The translations under genes were made by a program, and so were the position numbers. A stretch of 5,523 bases of DNA from a bacterium (lineage in GTDB: Bacteria; Krumholzibacteriota; Krumholzibacteriia; WVZY01), in contig JAPUJU010000121.1 in assembly GCA_027296025.1 (NCBI GenBank), forward strand, positions 1-5,523, given 5' to 3'. Position 1 is the first letter of the stretch. Each line of letters begins with the position of its first letter. Of this stretch, positions 1 through 4,720 are shown in pieces. The notes under the pieces were generated by a model. The model was not told the origin of the DNA. It saw only the letters and a list, made by a program, of their open reading frames with translations, and ran no database searches.

Positions 1-557
1 TCGCGGCCGGCGAGCAGCGATTCCAAGCCCGCCCGCGCTTCACCGAGCACACCGACTACAACAATCGCATCGCCGGGGCGGCACGCCCTGCGCCAGGCTT
101 TCCCCTTGCGGCAGGCGCCGAGGAGAGTCAGGTCGCAGACGATCGCGTCGTTTGTTCCCGAGATATTGCCCCCGACAATCGTGGCTTTGTACTCGGCGAG
201 GTGATCTCTCACGCCACGTTGGATTCCCTTGACGTAGTCAACCTCGAGATCGGACGGCAGTGCCATTGACAGAACGCCCTGTCGCACCTCTCCTCCCATG
301 GCAGCGATGTCACTCAGGTTCACCGCGGCGAGCCGGCGACCCAGCTCCACACCGGTCAGCCACGCTCGTTCGAAGTGGTAGCCTTCGACGAGGGTGTCGG
401 CGGTGATGAGTAGATCCTTCCCCGCAGGCGGCCGCAAAACAGCCGCGTCATCGCCGGTTCCCACGACGATTCCTCGCGTCGGCGTTTTTTTCTCGTGAAC
501 TATGCGAGCAAATATCTGGAGGAGCTCGCGCTCACTCATGTTTTTGAGCCGGGTCAT
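1..557 (-). CDS. thiL: Thiamine-monophosphate kinase ThiL, N-terminal part (runs off window)
   Basis: ThiL phosphorylates thiamine monophosphate with ATP to give thiamine pyrophosphate in the cytoplasm, the last step of cofactor synthesis. I translated the minus strand from the ATG at 557-555; 185 codons are visible and the C-terminal part lies beyond base 1 (the family is about 320-340 residues). Family motifs appear in order: GDDAAV at residues 35-40, ADTLVEGYHF at 53-62, NLSDIAAMGG at 80-89 and GGNISG at 129-134, followed by the RPGD turn at 160-163. The acidic residues D36, D37, D54 and D83 fit the metal/nucleotide site. Residue 131 is Asn where E. coli-type ThiL has Asp (GGDT). An AGGA at 564-561 lies close before the ATG; a second ATG at 539-537 has no ribosome site. 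The gene lies 58 bases after the last stop of the anti-sigma reading frame on the same strand, so it may be co-transcribed with the sigma operon. Identification is firm. Confidence 0.93.
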   Translation of the reverse strand, partial: MTRLKNMSERELLQIFARIVHEKKTPTRGIVVGTGDDAAVLRPPAGKDLLITADTLVEGYHFERAWLTGVELGRRLAAVNLSDIAAMGGEVRQGVLSMALPSDLEVDYVKGIQRGVRDHLAEYKATIVGGNISGTNDAIVCDLTLLGACRKGKAWRRACRPGDAIVVVGVLGEARAGLESLLAGR

Positions 558-615
558 GATTCCTGATTGTACGGAAAAAAACGGGAGTTCGCTACACGGC
601 TGCGCGTGCCCGCAA

Positions 616-783
616 CTAATCGCGCACGTGACGCAAAACCATCAGGCTCCCGATTAGCAGGACCAACGCAAGAATACCGCTGTAGACAATGGAGAGGGCC
701 AACGTGTCGTCCGGAACGAGGGCGATCCATCGGTTGACCCAGTCGAGCACCGGGATCTCATAGCCGGTTTCGCCGGAGCTGAA
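616..783 (-). pseudogene. In-frame C-terminal continuation of the anti-sigma gene beyond the TGA
   Basis: Directly after the TGA at 786-784 the same frame runs for 55 codons to a TAG at 618-616. By hand count about 43 of the 55 codons end in G or C, the bias seen in the intact genes. The translation begins FSSGETGYEIPVLDWV, continues through WIALVPDD, has a clear hydrophobic helix (about LALSIVYSGILALVLLIG) and ends in the basic tail VLRHVRD. This makes sense as a periplasmic loop plus a returning membrane helix of the anti-sigma factor. No ATG starts the segment. A GTG at 750-748 could start a separate product of about 44 residues, but its ribosome site is poor. Explanations are a nonsense mutation (for example TGG to TGA), a base-call error, or readthrough. 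The RluA-type gene in this window ends in TGA, so a reassigned code is unlikely. Confidence 0.7.
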
Positions 784-1125
784 TCACTCGAGTGTCCCCT
801 GAAACGGATTGAACCCGAACAGAATGAGGAGCCCGGCCGTTACGAATGCCGAGCTCACCATCGCCGGCCATTCGACCAGCACACGGAGAAAATCGTGGCG
901 GCGCCCGTACCCGACCTGCTGCATCACGCGAGTTGCGAGCGGCCCCGCCGCCGGTACCCGCTCCCGTCGTTGCATTAACGAAGCCTCGAGCTGCACGTAC
1001 ACGGCCAGGGATTCGCCGCACGAGTGGCACGATGCCAGGTGCGAATCGATTTCACGCCGCTCTGCGGCGTCGATCTCGTTCTCCACATAAAACGGGAGGC
1101 GGTCTTCTACGTGATTACACTTCAT
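784..1125 (-). CDS. Membrane-anchored zf-HC2 anti-sigma factor (frame ends early at an in-frame TGA)
   Basis: This 113-residue product has the zinc-binding anti-sigma (zf-HC2/ZAS) pattern at its N-terminus: Cys3, then His29-x3-Cys33-x2-Cys36. Such domains bind the partner ECF sigma factor in the cytoplasm and keep it off RNA polymerase. A linker (about 50-80) leads to one hydrophobic helix, about residues 88-105, followed by NPFQGTLE and a TGA at 786-784. The ATG at 1125-1123 lies inside the 3' end of the sigma gene (11-base overlap), the usual arrangement for translational coupling of a sigma/anti-sigma pair; only a weak AGG-type ribosome site precedes it. The same frame stays open for 55 codons after the TGA and encodes a second membrane helix (separate entry), so the ancestral protein was probably 169 residues with a two-helix hairpin. 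The shortened form keeps the sigma-binding domain and one anchor and could still work. Function rests on motif and context. Confidence 0.88.
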   Translation of the reverse strand: MKCNHVEDRLPFYVENEIDAAERREIDSHLASCHSCGESLAVYVQLEASLMQRRERVPAAGPLATRVMQQVGYGRRHDFLRVLVEWPAMVSSAFVTAGLLILFGFNPFQGTLE

Positions 1126-1702
1126 GGTGTCTTGATGCCTTCTGATCTCCGTCGACGGTCCGCGTCATCATCTTTCGTTTGAGTTCCTGTTTTGCTCTAT
1201 GAATATACGTCTTTATCGTCCCGATCGGAACATCCATGATCTCGCTGATTTCATTGTAAGATTTCTCGCCCATATATCGCAGCTCCAGGACGACCCGGTG
1301 ATTCTCGTCCAGCTGGGCCATGTAGCCGTCGAGAACCCTTTGCTGATCCCCGCGCCGGTACTGCTCGTCCGGCCGATCGGCCGCCGGCGCCATGAGTTCG
1401 ACGTCGTCAATCGAATCCATCCCTGAGCGGCGCTTTCGCACGGCGTTGAGCGCCTCGTTGCGTGCGATCCGGTAGATCCAGGTCGAAAACCGCGAATCCC
1501 CGCGAAAGCGGGAGAGACCCTGGAAGACCTTGATGAAGATGTCCTGGACCGTATCGTCGACGTCCTCACCGGTCCCCAGGACGCCCCGGGCGACGGAATA
1601 GACCAGTGGCTGGTGGCGCTCGACGAGCACCCGAAATGCCCGGCCACCCCCATCCAGTGATTTTGCAACGAGTTGTGCATCCGTATCACCTTTCAGCGTC
1701 AC
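1115..1702 (-). CDS. ECF (sigma-70 family group 4) RNA polymerase sigma factor, RpoE-like
   Basis: This 195-residue protein has the two-domain layout of ECF sigma factors, which direct RNA polymerase to stress or envelope regulons. Region 2 spans about 21-92, with the polymerase-binding and -10 recognition segment DDTVQDIFIKVFQGLSRF (49-66) and FSTWIYRIARNEALNAVRKRR (72-92). An acidic linker leads to region 4 at about 120-178, with LDENHRVVLELRYMGEKSYNEI and the helix-turn-helix MDVPIGTIKTYIHRAKQELK that reads the -35 element. Length is normal for the family. The start is GTG at 1702-1700, preceded by GAGGGA (1711-1706) at about 5 bases; an upstream ATG in another frame meets TGA at once. The next gene on the strand overlaps it by 11 bases and encodes a zf-HC2 anti-sigma factor, its expected partner. 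A bipartite ECF-type promoter lies just upstream, suggesting self-activation. The signal sensed cannot be read from the sequence. Confidence 0.95.
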   Translation of the reverse strand: MTLKGDTDAQLVAKSLDGGGRAFRVLVERHQPLVYSVARGVLGTGEDVDDTVQDIFIKVFQGLSRFRGDSRFSTWIYRIARNEALNAVRKRRSGMDSIDDVELMAPAADRPDEQYRRGDQQRVLDGYMAQLDENHRVVLELRYMGEKSYNEISEIMDVPIGTIKTYIHRAKQELKRKMMTRTVDGDQKASRHHEV

Positions 1703-1719
1703 ACGTCCCTCACATTTAT

Positions 1720-1750
1720 ATTGGACCCGCCCGCGGGCCCCGATGTTTCA
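1720..1750 (-). promoter_or_regulatory. Probable ECF-type promoter of the sigma/anti-sigma operon
   Basis: On the minus strand TGAAAC (1750-1745) is followed after 17 bases by GGTCCAAT (1727-1720). The form, a GAAAC-type -35 and a GTC-containing -10, is that of ECF sigma promoters. An identical two-part motif faces the other way 55 bases further on. The spacer contains a perfect dyad, GCCCGCGGGC (1729-1738). The inferred transcript start near 1712-1715 would leave a leader of about 10-13 bases carrying the GAGGGA ribosome site. Assignment to this sigma factor is inference. Confidence 0.55.
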
Positions 1751-1804
1751 CGAAAACGACATCGCGGTCGGAAAACGGAGTCTTTTTGCCGAGAGCCACA
1801 ATCA

Positions 1805-1835
1805 TGAAACCTTTTCGAAGGTCGAGATGTCCAAC
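1805..1835 (+). promoter_or_regulatory. Probable ECF-type promoter of the divergent membrane-protein gene
   Basis: TGAAAC (1805-1810), 17 bases, then TGTCCAAC (1828-1835). Both boxes and the spacing match the motif in front of the sigma gene on the opposite strand, with twelve fixed positions in common (TGAAAC and GTCCAA). The inferred leader to the ATG at 1901 is roughly 60 bases. It suggests that the same ECF sigma factor transcribes this gene. Confidence 0.55.
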
Positions 1836-1900
1836 TACCGAATGATACAGAATACTTCTCTTCTCATGAAGTTTATCAGATTCGAGACAAAGGAGACACC

Positions 1901-2296
1901 ATGCAACCGGCTTTCCTCACAATCGAAACATTCGCTCTGACGATACCCCTGCTGTCGATCTTTGGCGGAATAGCGATCGCAATCGTGGCCATGATTATGT
2001 CCGGAAGGAAAAAAGAACTCGTGCACAAGGAGCGGTTGATTGCGCTCGAGAAAGGGATCGACCTCCCGGCCGAACCCAGAAAGAACAAACGCGAATCGTA
2101 CCTGTCCAACCGCACGGGCGGCCTGGTCATGTCGATGATCGGGTTGACACTCACCATCGCGCTGTGGACGGTCGCGGGATCGGTCGGTGGAGTCTGGGGC
2201 TTGATTCCACTCGGAATCGGTGTTGGCCTCCTCATCTCGTCGACGCTCGAAAAAAAGGAAGTAGAGCGCGAAAAAAACGACGAACAGAACGTGTAA
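1901..2296 (+). CDS. Small three-helix membrane protein, DUF6249-like
   Basis: This 131-residue protein starts at an ATG with an ideal ribosome site (AAAGGAG at 1889-1895, 5 bases away). It has a hydrophobic helix at about 11-33, a basic cytoplasmic loop (GRKKELVHKERLIALEKGIDLP, 35-56, continuing to about 70), two further helices at about 73-93 and 96-114 separated by a glycine-rich turn, and a charged tail rich in Lys and Glu. The HKER-x-ALEKG-x-DLP loop and the GLIPLGIGVGLLIS end resemble the DUF6249 type of bacterial inner-membrane protein, whose function is not known to me; that family name is from memory. It is transcribed divergently from the ECF sigma operon, shares its promoter motif and is followed by a strong terminator, so it is a single-gene unit and a likely target of the sigma factor. 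It could be an envelope-stress effector or an accessory to signalling. Coding status is secure; the role is inference. Confidence 0.85.
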   Translation: MQPAFLTIETFALTIPLLSIFGGIAIAIVAMIMSGRKKELVHKERLIALEKGIDLPAEPRKNKRESYLSNRTGGLVMSMIGLTLTIALWTVAGSVGGVWGLIPLGIGVGLLISSTLEKKEVEREKNDEQNV

Positions 2297-2330
2297 CCGG
2301 GTCCGTGCCGTTCGCGGCGCGATGCCAGGT

Positions 2331-2360
2331 GGGGGCGACTTCGGGGAGTCGCCCCCTTTT
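2331..2360 (+). terminator. Strong intrinsic terminator after the membrane-protein gene
   Basis: GGGGGCGACT (2331-2340) and AGTCGCCCCC (2347-2356) form a perfect 10-base-pair GC-rich stem around a six-base TCGGGG loop. TTTT follows at once, and a further T-rich stretch (TTTTTTCTTC) lies shortly downstream. It begins 34 bases after the TAA at 2294-2296 and separates this gene from the lipid kinase gene. Confidence 0.9.
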
Positions 2361-2361
2361 C

Positions 2362-2390
2362 TTGCCTTTTTTCTTCGGGGTGCGTAGGAT
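2362..2390 (+). promoter_or_regulatory. Possible sigma70-type promoter for the lipid kinase gene
   Basis: TTGCCT (2362-2367), 17 bases, then TAGGAT (2385-2390): four of six matches at each box with ideal spacing. It lies just past the terminator, which is where the next gene needs a promoter. A weaker ECF-like alternative, CGAAC (2405-2409) with CGTCC (2426-2430), was also seen. Both are weak on sequence alone. Confidence 0.33.
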
Positions 2391-2451
2391 AGGATTGCAA
2401 TGCACGAACTCCACATCGCCCTCGACGTCCGTCTTTCCCAGGCACCCTCAA

Positions 2452-3360
2452 ATGCCCAAGTTTGACCGAACACTCGTAATCGTCAATCCGACGGCCGGCT
2501 TCAAGCGCAGGCCGCGTACCATGCGCCTGATCGAGGAACACTTCACATATCAGGGCACCGGATACGAAGTCCGCGAAACCCGCCGCCAGGGCGATGCGCT
2601 GCGCTGGGCGCGCGCGGCGCGCGCGGAGGGGTTCGATCTGGTTGCTGTAGTCGGCGGCGACGGAACGGTTCGTGAAGTCGTGGAAGGTCTCATGCGGAGC
2701 GGGGCGCGTATCCCGCTTGCGCTGATCCCGACGGGCACGGGCAACGTGACTGCGCGAGCGCTTTTCATTCCCATCGACATCCGCAAGGCCCTTAACGTTA
2801 TCGCCTCCGGCCGGGCGACGACGTTCGACATTGGCTACCTGCCGGAACACGATCGTTACTTCGTCTTCGTCGCGGGCGCCGGTTACGACGCCGCGTTGAT
2901 TCATGATACGACCCAGGAAATGAAAAGGACGTTCGGCTTCTTCGCGTATATCGTAAACGGCGTGAAACACTTCTTCAAGATTCGCCGCGTCACGATGGAA
3001 CTCGAGCTCGACGGTGAGGTGAAACGGCTCCGTGCGCACACCATCATGGTGATCAATATCGGGACGTTCGGCAAGATCAAGTGGGCCATGGCACCAGACG
3101 TCGATCCGCACGACGGCAAGGTGAACATCCTCGTCCTCGCGTCCCGCTCGTTGTCGGGCACGCTCGCCACATTCGTTCGGATTATCTTCATGCGCCACCG
3201 CTACCCCGCGATGAAACTCTTCAAGGCAAGCCGCATCCGCGTCAAGACCGATCCGCCCCTGCCGGTCCAGATCGACGGAGAGGCGCTCGGGGCGACACCG
3301 TTTCTGGCCGAGGTCATCCCCGCCGGAATTCAGCTGGTTGTCCCTCAAGATTACGCATAA
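2452..3360 (+). CDS. Diacylglycerol/lipid kinase family protein (DAGK catalytic domain)
   Basis: This 302-residue protein, a usual length for bacterial diacylglycerol/sphingosine-kinase-like enzymes, would transfer phosphate from ATP to a lipid hydroxyl at the inner face of the membrane. It opens with the first strand and turn LVIVNPTAG (8-16) and has the nucleotide-binding GGDGTVREVVEGL (68-80) and PTGTGN (93-98). The second, beta-rich domain follows, with FVAGAGYDA (139-147), the metal-site type segment APDVDPHDGKVNILVL (214-229) and DGE (275-277), whose Glu corresponds to the proposed catalytic base in DgkB-type enzymes. The ATG at 2452 is chosen because the family's N-terminal strand begins a few residues later; the frame is open further upstream but gives a non-family, Arg-rich sequence crossing the terminator. 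The ribosome site (AGGCA) is weak. The lipid substrate (diacylglycerol, undecaprenol-like or other) cannot be told. It lies alone between a terminator and the next promoter. Confidence 0.92.
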   Translation: MPKFDRTLVIVNPTAGFKRRPRTMRLIEEHFTYQGTGYEVRETRRQGDALRWARAARAEGFDLVAVVGGDGTVREVVEGLMRSGARIPLALIPTGTGNVTARALFIPIDIRKALNVIASGRATTFDIGYLPEHDRYFVFVAGAGYDAALIHDTTQEMKRTFGFFAYIVNGVKHFFKIRRVTMELELDGEVKRLRAHTIMVINIGTFGKIKWAMAPDVDPHDGKVNILVLASRSLSGTLATFVRIIFMRHRYPAMKLFKASRIRVKTDPPLPVQIDGEALGATPFLAEVIPAGIQLVVPQDYA

Positions 3361-3407
3361 CTTCGTTTATTTTTCGGGGTTATGAGTATCGAAGTACATC
3401 GCGGCCT

Positions 3408-3436
3408 TTGCTATCTTCGAGGCATTCATTTATAAT
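3408..3436 (+). promoter_or_regulatory. Sigma70-type promoter for the ygfZ-like gene, with a dyad over the -10
   Basis: TTGCTA (3408-3413), exactly 17 bases, then a perfect TATAAT (3431-3436). Predicted transcription begins near 3443, leaving a leader of about 20 bases that holds the ribosome site GGAGGG (3451-3456) and the ATG at 3463. A perfect inverted repeat, TTCATT-TAT-AATGAA (3425-3439), covers the -10 and could be an operator or chance AT-rich symmetry. Confidence 0.65.
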
Positions 3437-3462
3437 GAAGAGTGATTCACGGAGGGCACGAG

Positions 3463-4704
3463 ATGGCCTCACGACACCCACAAGGCAGTATGTTAGAGAA
3501 GCTCTACAAAGAAACCGGGATCCCGCTGGCAAAAGACTTCGGAGTCACGTATCCCGAGTACTTCACAAACCCGGCAGCCGAGTACAACGCACAGGTGGCC
3601 TACGCAGGCGTCATCGACCTGACGCACTGGGCGATTCTGCGCGTAACGGGCGCGGACCGGACGACGTTTCTGAACGCGATGCTTACCAATGATGTTTCTG
3701 TGCTGGAAACGGACGAGGGTTGTCACACACTTATCACAACGACAAAAGGGAAGATCGTCGCCGAACTGTACGTATTTGCGCGCGCGGACGATATGATCGT
3801 ATTCGTTTCTCAGGGGGATGCCGAGGGCGCCAGGAAGGTTCTCGAGAAACACATCATTATGGAAGACGTCAAGATCGAGGACGTATCGAACGACTTCGGG
3901 CTACTTGCGATTGAGGGGCCGAAAGCGTACGACTGTTTGTGGCGCATGTTTCCCACCGGTCCTTTTCCGAAAGACAATCTTCATGCAGTGACGAGACAGT
4001 TCGAACATATCGATTTTTACGTCATGAAAAACACGGTGACGGGCGACGAAGGGTATCACCTGATGATTCCGGCGGCTGACCTGGAACGCATGCGCACGTA
4101 TCTCTTGCAGGCCGCGCGTGGCTCAGACGGCCTTGCCGTAGGGCGCATCGCATGGAACATGCGCAGAATCGAGAACGGTCTGCCGTGGTACGGGTTCGAC
4201 TTCACCGATGCAAATTTTCCAAACGAGTCCAGATTCGAAGATACAGTGAGTTATTCGAAAGGGTGCTTTCTCGGACAGGAAACGCTTGCCCGCCTCAAGT
4301 ACCGCGGTCACGTCAACCGGTTGCTGGTGGGCCTCGCCGTCGAAGACGAAAACTGGTCGAATGTCGCGGACACGCTGACGAGTGAATTCACGAAATGGAT
4401 CAATAACTACGACGAGATCGGTCTCAGCAAAGGCGCCGGGTTGGTCGCGACAGCACTCGATCTTCGCGAAACGTATCCGCCGGAATCACAGCTTTTTCTC
4501 CCGGAGGGAGATTCGAAATCGGTCGGCCGGATTACGTCGGCTGTTTACTCGCCCGCCCTGGAGAGGCCGTTGCTCCTGGGGTACGTCCATCACAATCACG
4601 CGACGCCGGGCGGCCGGCTCGTGCTGAGGGGCCCGAAGACCGAGTACCGCGTCCGCATCACGGACCTTCCCACCACCGCCGAAGACTTTAGCAACACGCC
4701 GTAG
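3463..4704 (+). CDS. ygfZ: YgfZ/GcvT-like folate-binding protein (iron-sulfur/tRNA-modification type)
   Basis: This 413-residue protein is of the YgfZ branch of the GcvT fold. These proteins bind a folate and support repair or assembly of iron-sulfur enzymes, including tRNA-modifying MiaB in E. coli. The diagnostic signature is KGCFLGQE at 266-273, with the conserved Cys268; glycine-cleavage T-protein lacks it. Other family segments are VAYAGVIDLTHWAILRVTGADRT near the N-terminus, FLNAMLTNDV, TTTKGKIVAELYVFA, YHLMIPAADLE, the IENGLPWYGFDF stretch before the signature, and VGRITSAVYSPALERPLLLGYV (354-375) in the C-terminal barrel. About 50 extra residues (roughly 297-350, with several Trp, Asp and Asn) separate LLVGLAV from SVGRITSAVYS, which are normally close together. 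The ATG at 3463 is chosen for GGAGGG 7 bases upstream; an in-frame GTG at 3442 falls at the predicted transcript start. It has its own promoter and converges with the next gene, 16 bases between stops. A GcvT aminomethyltransferase is the less likely alternative. Confidence 0.9.
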   Translation: MASRHPQGSMLEKLYKETGIPLAKDFGVTYPEYFTNPAAEYNAQVAYAGVIDLTHWAILRVTGADRTTFLNAMLTNDVSVLETDEGCHTLITTTKGKIVAELYVFARADDMIVFVSQGDAEGARKVLEKHIIMEDVKIEDVSNDFGLLAIEGPKAYDCLWRMFPTGPFPKDNLHAVTRQFEHIDFYVMKNTVTGDEGYHLMIPAADLERMRTYLLQAARGSDGLAVGRIAWNMRRIENGLPWYGFDFTDANFPNESRFEDTVSYSKGCFLGQETLARLKYRGHVNRLLVGLAVEDENWSNVADTLTSEFTKWINNYDEIGLSKGAGLVATALDLRETYPPESQLFLPEGDSKSVGRITSAVYSPALERPLLLGYVHHNHATPGGRLVLRGPKTEYRVRITDLPTTAEDFSNTP

Positions 4705-4705
4705 T

Positions 4706-4718
4706 GCGCCCTGGGCGC
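4706..4718. terminator. Compact hairpin between convergent stops, possible weak bidirectional terminator
   Basis: GCGCC-CTG-GGCGC forms a five-pair GC stem with a three-base loop in the 16-base gap between two convergent stop codons. Neither side has a T-run, so intrinsic termination would be weak. It is the only structure in the gap. Confidence 0.25.
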
Positions 4719-4720
4719 GA

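Noticed and set aside
558..615. Separate promoter for thiL (TACAAT at 571-566)
   Set aside because: The -10-like box has no acceptable -35 at 16-18 bases, so no promoter is claimed.
745..786. Selenocysteine insertion at the anti-sigma TGA
   Set aside because: A short CCGG-CGAAA-CCGG hairpin follows, but the stem is only four pairs and lacks the expected bacterial SECIS loop. Anti-sigma factors are not known selenoproteins, and no selenocysteine genes are in view.
2164..2451. Upstream extension of the lipid kinase frame
   Set aside because: Would overlap the preceding gene and the intrinsic terminator, and adds an Arg-rich non-family sequence. The ATG at 2452 fits the family N-terminus.
1835..2473. 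Minus-strand open frame of 212 codons
   Set aside because: Antisense to the membrane-protein gene and terminator; low-complexity translation with no recognisable motif.
1876..3348. Minus-strand open frame of 490 codons
   Set aside because: It lies antisense to the membrane-protein gene, the terminator and the lipid kinase gene. Its translation is Arg/Asp/His-rich without domains, the usual shadow of GC-rich codon bias.
3356..3384. Hairpin CATAACTTC / GGGGTTATG after the lipid kinase gene as a terminator
   Set aside because: Nine pairs including two G-T, an 11-base loop, the stem overlapping the stop codon, and no T-run after it; not a convincing intrinsic terminator.
3442..3462. GTG start for the ygfZ-like gene
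   Set aside because: Falls at the predicted transcription start and has no ribosome site, while the ATG at 3463 has GGAGGG at the right distance.
3081..3692. Plus-strand open frame of 203 codons spanning two genes
   Set aside because: Crosses the end of the kinase gene, the promoter and the start of the ygfZ-like gene out of frame; Arg-rich translation.
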